64,000 nt of DNA from Polyangiaceae bacterium (GTDB lineage: Bacteria > Myxococcota_A > Polyangia > Polyangiales > Polyangiaceae): positions 62,001 to 126,000 of the forward strand of contig JADLFU010000011.1 of assembly GCA_020849655.1 (NCBI GenBank), read 5' to 3'. The notes under the pieces were generated by a model, which was given only the letters and a program-made list of their open reading frames with translations, did no database searches and was not told where the DNA came from. The first letter of the stretch is position 1; every line of letters begins with the position of its first letter. Shown piece by piece: positions 52,483-60,765 of the stretch. Position numbers and translations under genes: made by a program.

Positions 52483-55400
52483 CGATGGCCACCGAGAAGA
52501 ACCCGCTGTGTGAAGAGGTGAAGGACGAGCTCGCGCGCGTGCTGGACGGCACGGCCGCGTCGGAGCTGTACGATCACATCGCCGAGTGCGACGCGTGCCG
52601 TGATCTTCGGCACGACGCGGCCCGGGCGCCCGAGTGGGTGCGCCGCGCTGGCGCCGATTTCGTGGCGAGCGCGGGGCTCGACGACAGGGTGCTCGCCGCG
52701 CTCGACGCGCGGGGCTCCACCACGCCGAGCGGGGCGGCGCCGCCTCGAGCCCCGGCGCAGGAAGTCGTGACCGACGCCGGGACGTCCACACCCGAGGAGC
52801 GAGGCCCTGCCGACGACAGCGCCGCGTCGCCGCCCGCGCAGGCGAAGGAAGTTGCCGCGCCCGCGCCCGCGCCGCCGAAGGCTCCGGCCAGCGACGTCGG
52901 CGGGCCGAGCCTGCGCCGCGGTGGGTTCGTGGTGCTGGCGCTCGTCGCGGCGGCGGCCGCGGCGGTCGTGGTCGGCAAGCGCGGCGTGAAGGAGCCGGGC
53001 GCCGCGAAGGCGAGCGCGGCGCCGTGGGCCGGCTCGCTCGCGTCGGTCGCGCGCGCCGCGGGGGGCGGGGGTGACGGCGTCGTCCGGTGCGACGAGGCGG
53101 GCAAGACGTGCGCGCCCCTCGGGCCGAGCGCGGCCATCCCGCGCGGATCGCTCGTCCGCACCGACGATCGCACGCGGGCGGAGCTGAAGCTCGACGACGG
53201 GACGACGCTCGTGCTCGACCGATCGAGCGAGCTCGTGCTGCACGCCGCGGCGGATCGGTCGGCGACGCTGTCGCGCGGCGCGGTCGTGGCCGATGTCTCG
53301 CACGTCTCGGGCGACGCGAAGGCGGAGCTGCGCGTGCCGACGGGGCGCGTCGAGGTGCTGGGCACGAAGCTCTCGCTCTTCGCGGCGCCGGATCGCGCGC
53401 GGGTCGACGTCGCGCGCGGCGTCGTGCGCATCTTCGACGCCTCCAGCAAGTCGGAGCTCGTGTACGCCGGCGAGGAGGGCCGCCTCGAGAAGGGCAAGGC
53501 GCCGGTGGTGTCGCCGTCGTCGACGGTCGCCGAGTCGTTCGCGTGGTCGGAGCGCGGACTGAAGAAGACGAAGCTCGCGGCGGACGCCGATGAGCCGCTG
53601 CGCGGGCTCGGCGAGCTGCGCGCGAAGAAGCCGGGCACGAAGGAGGAGCGCGACGCCGCGGTGAGGCTCGTCCGGCACGACGTGAAGGTGCGCATCTCCG
53701 ACAGCGTCGCGCGCACCGAGATCGACGAGACCTTCGAGAACTCCACCGGCGAGGAGCTGGAGGGCATCTTCCGGTTCCCGCTGCCGCCGGACGCGCAGAT
53801 CGAGCGGCTCGCGCTCGAGGTGAACGGCAAGCTCGAGGAGGGCGCGTTCGTCGAGAAGGAGAAGGCCGCGGCGATCTGGCGCGGCGTCATCCAGAACGCC
53901 GCCCCGAAGGCGCCGAAGCCCGTCGAGGAGATCATCTGGGTGCCGGGGCCGTGGCGCGACCCGGCGCTGCTCGAGTGGAAGCGCGGCGGCAGGTTCGAGC
54001 TGCGCATCTTCCCGATCCCCGCGCGCGGCGCGCGCAGGGTCGTGCTCGCGTACACCCAGGCCGTGCCGCAGGTCGGCGGGCTGCGGCGGTACACGTACCC
54101 GCTGCCGTACGACGCGAAGGGCTCGACCACGGTCGACTCGTTCCGCCTCGACGCGCAGATCGTGGGCAACGACAAGGGCGCCGGCGTGCGCACGAGGGGC
54201 TACGAGGCCGCGAAGGTCGAGGGCGACCGCGTCGAGCTCTCCGGGTCCAAGTTCACCCCGTCGGGTGATCTCGTGCTCGAGTACGCGCTGCCGAGCGCGT
54301 CGAGCGAGGTGAGCGCGTACGCCTACCAGCCCGCGGTCGACGACGGCGGCGGCGCGTTCGCGATGATCCAGCTGCGGCCGAAGCTGCCGCGCGCGCGCAA
54401 CGACGCGCCGCACGATCACGTGATCGTGGTCGACACGAGCCGCTCGATGGTCGGCGAGCGCCTCGCGCGGGCGAAGGCGGTCGCGACCGAGATGGTGCGC
54501 GAGCTCGACGGGCGTGATCGCGTCTCGGTGATGGCGTGCGACACGACGTGCCGGGCCTGGTCGCTCGGGATGGCAGATCCGGGCGCGCGCGCGGCCGACG
54601 CGGCCGACGCGTTCTTCGCGGGCGTCGTCGCCGACGGCTCGACGGATCTGCTCGCCTCGGCGAAGGCCGCGCGGGCGGCGCTCGGCGAGCGCGCGGGCGC
54701 TCGGCGCGGCAGCGTCGTGTACGTCGGCGACGGCGGCGCGAGCGCGGGGCCGACGAAGCCCGATCACCTCACCGCGGAGATCACGCGGGCGCTCGGGGGC
54801 GACGCCAAGCTGACGGCGATCGCGGTGGGCGCCGACGCCGACGCGACCCTGCTCGCGGCGATGGCGCGCGGGGGAGGGGGCACGCTCGTCCCGTTCGTGC
54901 CGGGTCAGCGGGCATCCGGCGTCGCGCTCTCCGCGCTGTCGGCGGCGTACGGGGTCGCGCTCGAGCAGCCGGAGCTCGTGCTGCCCGCGGGGTTCGTGGC
55001 CGTCGCACCCGCGCGCCTCGACTCGATCCGCGCGGGCGCCGAGGCGACCATCGTCGCGCGCATGACGTCGCGCGAGATCGAGGGCGAGGCCGTCTTGCGC
55101 GGCAAGGTCGGCGGCCAGACGTTCGAGCAGAAGTACCCGCTGAAGGTCGTCGCGTCGTCGGACGCGGGCAACGCGTTCGTCCCGCGCCAGTACGCCGCGC
55201 TCCGCATCGCGGATCTCGAGCGCGAGAGCGGCAGCGAAGTGAAGGCGCAGATGGTCGAGCTGTCGAAGCGCTACGCGGTCGCGAGCCGACACACGTCGCT
55301 GCTGGTGCTCGAGAGCGAGGCGATGATGACGGCCTTCGGGCTGCAGAGGAGCGTCGGCGTGCCCCGGTGGACGGGGGAGCAGGCGGCGACCGCGACGCAG

Positions 55401-57044
55401 GCCGAGGGGCAGACGGCGGTCGAGAGCGGCGCCGATGAGGAGAAGAAGGAAGACAGCGATGGCAAGGCGAAGGACTCGCTCGGGATGGGCTCGCTCGGGT
55501 TGACGGGGGCGGGGGAGGCCGCGGGAGGCGCGCGCCGGGCCGAGGCCGAGGCTCCCGCGCAGGCGGCGCCCGCGGGGCGAGCGGCGGGGCCGCGCGGGAT
55601 GGACGACGGGTTCGCGCAGGCTCCCCCGGCCAAGGCGGCCGCCGCGCCGCCCCCCGTGATGGCCGACAAGCCGATGCCGACGGTCGCCGCGCCGTTCGAG
55701 CCGCGGGACGATCCGCGCAGCAGGCGCATGCCCCCGGGGATGCCTCCGCGGCGGCTGGTGCCGATGAAGAAGGTCTGGGATCGCAAGGGCAGCGTGTCGC
55801 TCGATCCGAGCGCCGCGCGCGCCCGCGAGGCGTCGAAGCTCGTCGCGGCCGAGAGCGCGCTGTCGGCGCGGCCCGACAGCAAGACCGCGACGCGCGACCT
55901 CTTCGGCCTGTACGCGCAGCATGGGCAGCTCGATCGCGCGTCGGAGGTGGCGGAGCGGTGGGCGTCGCGCGACGCGCTCGATCCCGAGGCGCTCGTGGCG
56001 CGCGCCGATCTCGCGGCGCGCCGCGGAGATCGCGAGCTCGCGCTGCGCATCCTCGGCGGCGTGGTCGACGTCCGGCCCGATGACGCCGCGGCGCAGGGGC
56101 GCATCGCTCACCTGTACGAGCTCGCGGGCCAGCGGGCGAAGGGGTGCGCGCACCGCGTGGCGCTCGCCGAGCAGCTGGCGGGCGATCTGCCGGCGCAGGC
56201 GGCGGCGCTGCGGTGTGCTCGCGCCGAGGGGATGAGCGAGCTGGGCGCGCGGCTGCTCGCGGACGTCGCCGCCGACAAGCGCGCGGGCGTCGAGGCGGCC
56301 GCCGCGAAGGAGCCGCCCGCGGTCGACGCGCTGCTCGGGGACGTGCGCCTCGAGGCCACGTGGGACTCCGACGTCGACCTCGATCTCGGCCTCGTCGACA
56401 AGCTCGGCCAGCGCCTCTCATGGCTCGGCGGCGGCAAGGCCCGGACGACCGCGCGCGGCGTGACGCAGGGGAGGAGCGAGTCGCTCGCGATCTCGAACCT
56501 CGGCTCGGGCGGCTATGTGATCGAGGTGGTGCGCGCGACGCCCGGCGCGGAGCCGGTGCGCGGCCAGCTGACCGTGCGCGCGGTGGGCGAGACCCGCGTC
56601 ATTCCGTTCACCCTGACGGAGGGTCGCCTCGAGCTCGGCCGGATCGAGGTGTTCTACACGTCGAGGCTCGTGCCGGTGGGGGGCTTACCGAGGCGACCGG
56701 GCGTCGAGCGGGAACAGCAGCGTGAACGTCGTGAACGTCGCCCCATCGCTCTCGACGCTCACGCTGCCGCCGTGGCCCTCCACGATCTCGCGCACGATCG
56801 GCAGCCCGAGGCCCGAGCCCTCGCCCTCGGGCTTCGTCGTGAAGAACGGCTCGAACACGCGGGGCAGATCGAGCGCCGAGATGCCGTGTCCGTTGTCCGA
56901 GACGGTGAGCGCGAGGTCGGCGTCGCGCGGCTCCACCGACAGCGAGAGCTTGCCGCCGACCTTCGGCAGGGCGTGCGCCGCGTTCGACAGGAGGTTCACG
57001 ATCGCCTGGGCGAGCTCGGAGGAGGTCGCGCGCAAGGTCGGTAG
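52479..57044 (+). CDS. Anti-sigma zinc finger / FecR / VIT / vWA / TPR / YfaP fusion protein
   Basis: Up to 1521 residues. Order: zf-HC2 anti-sigma motif HIAECDAC (~33-40); TM segment (~148-168, FVVLALVAAAAAAVVVG); FecR-like domain (~220-310); VIT domain (~390-520, with TEIDETFENSTGEELEGIF); vWA domain from ~646 with the MIDAS motif VVDTSRSM; Pro/Ala-rich spacer; TPR-like repeats (~1130-1250); and a YfaP-type domain (~1285-1395, TWDSDVDLDLGLVDKLG). It links membrane-side sensing to the adjoining ECF sigma factor. GTG 52479 forms a GTGA overlap with it. The conserved part ends near 56680 (VFYTSRLVPV); the frame stays open to 57044, antisense to the histidine kinase, so the true end is uncertain. 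Confidence 0.85.
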   Translation: MTMATEKNPLCEEVKDELARVLDGTAASELYDHIAECDACRDLRHDAARAPEWVRRAGADFVASAGLDDRVLAALDARGSTTPSGAAPPRAPAQEVVTDAGTSTPEERGPADDSAASPPAQAKEVAAPAPAPPKAPASDVGGPSLRRGGFVVLALVAAAAAAVVVGKRGVKEPGAAKASAAPWAGSLASVARAAGGGGDGVVRCDEAGKTCAPLGPSAAIPRGSLVRTDDRTRAELKLDDGTTLVLDRSSELVLHAAADRSATLSRGAVVADVSHVSGDAKAELRVPTGRVEVLGTKLSLFAAPDRARVDVARGVVRIFDASSKSELVYAGEEGRLEKGKAPVVSPSSTVAESFAWSERGLKKTKLAADADEPLRGLGELRAKKPGTKEERDAAVRLVRHDVKVRISDSVARTEIDETFENSTGEELEGIFRFPLPPDAQIERLALEVNGKLEEGAFVEKEKAAAIWRGVIQNAAPKAPKPVEEIIWVPGPWRDPALLEWKRGGRFELRIFPIPARGARRVVLAYTQAVPQVGGLRRYTYPLPYDAKGSTTVDSFRLDAQIVGNDKGAGVRTRGYEAAKVEGDRVELSGSKFTPSGDLVLEYALPSASSEVSAYAYQPAVDDGGGAFAMIQLRPKLPRARNDAPHDHVIVVDTSRSMVGERLARAKAVATEMVRELDGRDRVSVMACDTTCRAWSLGMADPGARAADAADAFFAGVVADGSTDLLASAKAARAALGERAGARRGSVVYVGDGGASAGPTKPDHLTAEITRALGGDAKLTAIAVGADADATLLAAMARGGGGTLVPFVPGQRASGVALSALSAAYGVALEQPELVLPAGFVAVAPARLDSIRAGAEATIVARMTSREIEGEAVLRGKVGGQTFEQKYPLKVVASSDAGNAFVPRQYAALRIADLERESGSEVKAQMVELSKRYAVASRHTSLLVLESEAMMTAFGLQRSVGVPRWTGEQAATATQAEGQTAVESGADEEKKEDSDGKAKDSLGMGSLGLTGAGEAAGGARRAEAEAPAQAAPAGRAAGPRGMDDGFAQAPPAKAAAAPPPVMADKPMPTVAAPFEPRDDPRSRRMPPGMPPRRLVPMKKVWDRKGSVSLDPSAARAREASKLVAAESALSARPDSKTATRDLFGLYAQHGQLDRASEVAERWASRDALDPEALVARADLAARRGDRELALRILGGVVDVRPDDAAAQGRIAHLYELAGQRAKGCAHRVALAEQLAGDLPAQAAALRCARAEGMSELGARLLADVAADKRAGVEAAAAKEPPAVDALLGDVRLEATWDSDVDLDLGLVDKLGQRLSWLGGGKARTTARGVTQGRSESLAISNLGSGGYVIEVVRATPGAEPVRGQLTVRAVGETRVIPFTLTEGRLELGRIEVFYTSRLVPVGGLPRRPGVEREQQRERRERRPIALDAHAAAVALHDLAHDRQPEARALALGLRREERLEHAGQIERRDAVSVVRDGEREVGVARLHRQRELAADLRQGVRRVRQEVHDRLGELGGGRAQGR

Positions 57045-57905
57045 ATCGGGCGGGAAATGGCGCTCGATCTCGACGCCGCCGAGCACGTGCGCGCTGAACG
57101 TGATCGCGCGCTCGACGACCGTGACGAGCGAGACGCCCTCCTCGCGTCCGCGCGAGGGCCTCGCGAACACGACGAGCTCGCGGGCGATGAGGAGCGAGCG
57201 CTCGGCGGCCTCGACGATCCGCCCGCCGAGCGCGGCCTCGCCGGCGTCTCCGCGCGCGGCGGCGCGTCGGCCGAGCTCGCCGCCGTAGGCCACGACGGCG
57301 GAGAGCGGGCTGTTGAGCTCGTGCGCCGCCTGCGCCGCGAGCCTCCCCACGGACGCGAGGCGCTCGGCGCGGCCCAGCTCCGCCCGGAGCGCGTGCAGGC
57401 GGGCGTCCAGCGAGGCCGCGCGCCTCGCCGTGTCGGCCGCGCGGAACAGCCCCCGCACCGCGTCGGCGATCCGCAGCGCGAACGCGAGCTCGACTTCGCC
57501 TATCACGTCGGCGGCGAGGTGGAGCGTGGCGCCCTGCGACGCCGGGAGGATCTGCTCGTCTGCGCGCCCGGGGAAGAGGCGCTCTGCGGACACGCTCGCC
57601 TGCACGGCGGACGGCGTGATCGTCACCCGCTCACCGTCGTGGAACGTCGCGACGCCCAGCTCGTGGCCCGGCAGCAGCGGCTCGACCGCCGCGAGCACGT
57701 GCTGGACGCAGGCGGGCAGGCCGTCGTGCGCCGGGGCGTCGACCAGCGCGGTGAGGAGCTCCTCCAGCCACGCGGCGGGCAAGGCGCGCCCCCCCGCGAG
57801 ATCGGTCACGCGCGACGTCTTCGGCGCGGTCGGCGTGGACAGCGGCGGCGACGTGAGCGGGCCCGACACGGGCTCGAGATCGAGGTCTTTGCGGGTCGTG
57901 CTCAC
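56685..57905 (-). CDS. Soluble sensor histidine kinase (GAF-like, HisKA, HATPase)
   Basis: A 406-residue kinase without TM segments. A ~120-residue N-terminal GAF-like part leads to HisKA with the phospho-acceptor in AAQAAHELNSPLSAV (~residue 195) and an ATPase domain with N box AIVNLLSNAAHAL, G1 VSDNGHGIS, F box FEPFFTT and G2 GSGLGLPIV. The N/HELNSP form of the H box matches the preceding gene (HELNQPL). GTG 57905 overlaps that gene's stop (GTGA). The TAA stop at 56685 lies where the convergent VIT protein would be expected to end. Confidence 0.9.
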   Translation of the reverse strand: MSTTRKDLDLEPVSGPLTSPPLSTPTAPKTSRVTDLAGGRALPAAWLEELLTALVDAPAHDGLPACVQHVLAAVEPLLPGHELGVATFHDGERVTITPSAVQASVSAERLFPGRADEQILPASQGATLHLAADVIGEVELAFALRIADAVRGLFRAADTARRAASLDARLHALRAELGRAERLASVGRLAAQAAHELNSPLSAVVAYGGELGRRAAARGDAGEAALGGRIVEAAERSLLIARELVVFARPSRGREEGVSLVTVVERAITFSAHVLGGVEIERHFPPDLPTLRATSSELAQAIVNLLSNAAHALPKVGGKLSLSVEPRDADLALTVSDNGHGISALDLPRVFEPFFTTKPEGEGSGLGLPIVREIVEGHGGSVSVESDGATFTTFTLLFPLDARSPR

Positions 57906-59923
57906 GGCTCGTGCTCCGGCACAGGGGTCCGCCGCGACGACGGGGAGGAGTCGACGCTCGCGCGGTCGAGGTCGAGGATCTTGGCCTCGCCGACGTACGC
58001 CTTCGTCTCGTAGCGGGTGAGCGTGCCGATCTTGCGGACGATCTGCGCCATGCGCTCGGCTTCGCGGTGGATCACGCCGGCGACGTCGTGCTCGGGCGAG
58101 CTCGCCGGGAGCTTGCGCCCGAGCAGCTCCGCGTACCCCATCACCACGGTCAGCGGCTGGTTCAGCTCGTGCGCGGCGGCGCCCGCGAGCTCCGCGACGA
58201 TGGCGACGCGCTCGCGCTGCTTCAGCTCCTCGCGCGCGGCCAGGAGGCGCGCCTCGATCGCGATCCGGTCGCGCAGATCGGTGAACACGCCCACCGTCCC
58301 CACGAGCTCGCCGTCGCCGCTGCGGATGATCGCGGCCGACAGCGCGACGGGCACGCGCTCGCCGTCGCGCGCGAAGATCTCGGCGCGGTAGCCGCGGATC
58401 TGGCCGCCCCCCTCGCGGAGGCGCTGCATGATGTCGCGAGCGATCCCGGGCGGGTACAGCCGCTCCACGTTCATCTTGCCGACGACGTCCTCTGCCTTGA
58501 AGCCGTAGCAGCGCTCCGCCGCGCCGTTGAACAGCAGCACCGTGCCGCGCAGATCGGCGCTGATGATGGCGTCGGCGGACGACTGGATCACGCTCTCCAG
58601 GAAGTTCTTCGTGTGCAGCAGCTCGGCGTCGAGCGCGCGCTCGCGCGTCACGTCGCGGAGCGTGAAGAGGAGCGCGTCGTCCTCGCGCAACAGCGCGCCG
58701 TTCGCGCTCACCACCGCGGGCGGGGCGCCCGGGCGCGCGACGTGGAGGTCTCGCGCCTCCGGGCGCTCACCGCGCCGCAGCGCCGACACGAGCGCCCGCG
58801 CGTCGGCCCTGTCGGCGGGCGCGAGGAGCGAGAGGAGATCGGGCTGCGCGCTCGCGTCGACGCTGTGTCCGGCGAGCTCCCGCGCGCGCGGGTTGGCGAA
58901 CAGGATCTTGCCGGTCTGATCGGTGACCAGGATGCCGTCGGCGGCCGACTCGAACACGTCGGCGAACCGCTCGACCTGCTCGAGGCGCCGCTCGGCCGCG
59001 CGCCGCGCGAACTCGCTCTGCTCCGTGCGGTCGCGCAGGCGCTGCATGATGCGCGCGTTGCGGAGCGCGATCGCGGTCGTGTTCGCGATGGTGCGGGCGA
59101 GCGCGATCATCCCGTCGTCGAGGCTCGCGCCCGAGCGCGACCGGAGGAACAGCACGCCGAGCGGGCGCAGCTCGAACACGATCGGCACGATCGCGAGCGA
59201 GGTGTACGCGTGACCCTTGGCCTTCAGCGCCTCGAGCAGCGGGTGGTCGTCCGCGTCGAGCCGCAGCGGCAGCCCGGTGCGGAGCGCCTCGCGGATCTCC
59301 GGGTAGTCGCCGAGGTCGAGGGGGAGATCTCGCACCTGGTCGTCGTCGTTCGACGCGACGACGAGCCCCCGCTCCGTGTCGTCGCCGACCAGCACGATGC
59401 TGCACCTGTCGACGCCCGTCGCCGTCGCGACCCGGAGCACGACCGCGCGGAGGATGTCGTCGAGCTCGTGGCTCGACGCGAGCGCCTGCGACAGCTCGAG
59501 GACGGTCTGGGCGTCGCGCTCGCGCTCCGCGAGCGTCTCGACGTACTGGCGCAGGCGGAGCTGCCCGCGGATGCGCGCCACCAGCTCGGCCGGGCGGAAC
59601 GGCTTGCGCAGGAAGTCGTCGGCGCCCGCCTCGAACGCGCGCGCGATCTCGCCGTCCGCGTCGAGCGCCGTGAGCACCACGACCGGGATCTCGTCGCCGC
59701 GTGGCAGCGCGCGGATGGCGCGGAGCACGTCGTAGCCGTCCGGGGGCGGCATCACGAGATCGAGCAGCACGAGCGACGGCGTCGTGTGACGGAGGAACTC
59801 GAGCGCCTCGTGGCCCGAGCCGACGAACGCGCTCTCGAGCGCTGCGGTGCGCAGCGCGGTGCCGAGGACGTGCCGGCTCACGGCGTCGTCGTCGACCACG
59901 AGCACGGGTCCAGCCGTCTGCAA
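57902..59923 (-). CDS. Hybrid sensor: REC-GAF-PAS-PAS-HisKA without an ATPase domain
   Basis: A 673-residue soluble protein. Receiver domain (1-120; VVDDDA, LLDLVMPPPDG with the acceptor Asp, LTALD, KPF), a GAF domain (~150-300; DRCSIVLVGDD, PLGVLFLRSR), two PAS domains (~325-440; 455-575) and a HisKA dimerisation helix (AGAAAHELNQPLTVVMGYAELL, ~600). After the second helix (IVRKIGTLTRYETKAY) only ~30 unstructured residues follow, so there is no ATP-binding catalytic domain. It would need another kinase to be phosphorylated, and the very next, overlapping gene encodes one. Start is TTG 59923. Confidence 0.88.
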   Translation of the reverse strand: MQTAGPVLVVDDDAVSRHVLGTALRTAALESAFVGSGHEALEFLRHTTPSLVLLDLVMPPPDGYDVLRAIRALPRGDEIPVVVLTALDADGEIARAFEAGADDFLRKPFRPAELVARIRGQLRLRQYVETLAERERDAQTVLELSQALASSHELDDILRAVVLRVATATGVDRCSIVLVGDDTERGLVVASNDDDQVRDLPLDLGDYPEIREALRTGLPLRLDADDHPLLEALKAKGHAYTSLAIVPIVFELRPLGVLFLRSRSGASLDDGMIALARTIANTTAIALRNARIMQRLRDRTEQSEFARRAAERRLEQVERFADVFESAADGILVTDQTGKILFANPRARELAGHSVDASAQPDLLSLLAPADRADARALVSALRRGERPEARDLHVARPGAPPAVVSANGALLREDDALLFTLRDVTRERALDAELLHTKNFLESVIQSSADAIISADLRGTVLLFNGAAERCYGFKAEDVVGKMNVERLYPPGIARDIMQRLREGGGQIRGYRAEIFARDGERVPVALSAAIIRSGDGELVGTVGVFTDLRDRIAIEARLLAAREELKQRERVAIVAELAGAAAHELNQPLTVVMGYAELLGRKLPASSPEHDVAGVIHREAERMAQIVRKIGTLTRYETKAYVGEAKILDLDRASVDSSPSSRRTPVPEHEP

Positions 59924-59952
59924 GACCCGCCGAGCCTAGCACGGGCGCGCGC

Positions 59953-60765
59953 TCACTCCCCGGTGAACCGAGCCGGACGTCGCTCCAGGAAGGCGCGCAT
60001 GGCCTCGGCGAGGTCGTCGCTCGCGAGCTGCGAGGAGTTCCACGCGGCGACGTACCGCAGCCCCGCCTCGGCGCCGTAGCGCGCGCTCACGTCGAGCACC
60101 TCCTTCGTGCCCATCACCGCGATCGGGCTGTTCGACGCGATCTCTCGCGCGAGCGCGAGCGCGGCGCCGTGGGCCTCCGGCTGGGACGGGTAGACGTCGT
60201 TCACGAGGCCGATGCGCGCCGCGCGCGCGGCGTCGATGTCCTTGCCCGTCAGCGCGAGCTCGCGCAGGTGCCCCTCGCCGACGACGCCGCGCAGCCGCTG
60301 GAGCGAGCCCATGTCGGCGACGATGGCGATCCTCGTCTCGCGCAGCGAGAACCGCGCGTCGGCCGCGCACACGCGCACGTCGCACGCCGCGATGAGATCG
60401 AGGCCCCCGCCGATGCACGCGCCGTGCACGGCGGCGACGAAGGGCTTGCGGGACGCGACGATTGCGTCGAAGCCGGCGCGCATCCGGTGGATCGTGTCGA
60501 AGAGGCGCCGGCGCTGCTTCGCGAGCCCGCCCGCGAGCAGCGGCCCGAGCTCCGCGCCCATCTCGACGAGGTCGAGGCCGACCGAGAAGTGCGCGCCGCG
60601 CGCGGCGACGACCACCGCGCGGACGTCGTCGTCGGCGTCGAGCGCGGCGACGACGCCCGGCAGCTCGTCCCAGAACGCCTTGCCCATGGCGTTGCGCCGG
60701 TCGGGGGAGGCGAGCCAGAGTGTGGCGACGTGATCTTGCTTCTCGGTCTCGAAGGGGGCGCTCAT
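59953..60765 (-). CDS. Crotonase-fold enoyl-CoA hydratase/isomerase, dienoyl-CoA isomerase-like
   Basis: A 270-residue crotonase. The oxyanion-hole segments are AARGAHFSVGLDL and AAVHGACIGGGLDLIAACD. RIAIVADMGSLQRL closely resembles the ADVGTLQRLP segment of delta(3,5)-delta(2,4)-dienoyl-CoA isomerase (ECH1), whose Asp is catalytic, and ETRIA offers the acidic partner. It is therefore more likely an isomerase in beta-oxidation of unsaturated fatty acids than a hydratase. ATG 60765. Its 5' end overlaps the divergent lipoprotein gene on the other strand. Confidence 0.88.
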   Translation of the reverse strand: MSAPFETEKQDHVATLWLASPDRRNAMGKAFWDELPGVVAALDADDDVRAVVVAARGAHFSVGLDLVEMGAELGPLLAGGLAKQRRRLFDTIHRMRAGFDAIVASRKPFVAAVHGACIGGGLDLIAACDVRVCAADARFSLRETRIAIVADMGSLQRLRGVVGEGHLRELALTGKDIDAARAARIGLVNDVYPSQPEAHGAALALAREIASNSPIAVMGTKEVLDVSARYGAEAGLRYVAAWNSSQLASDDLAEAMRAFLERRPARFTGE

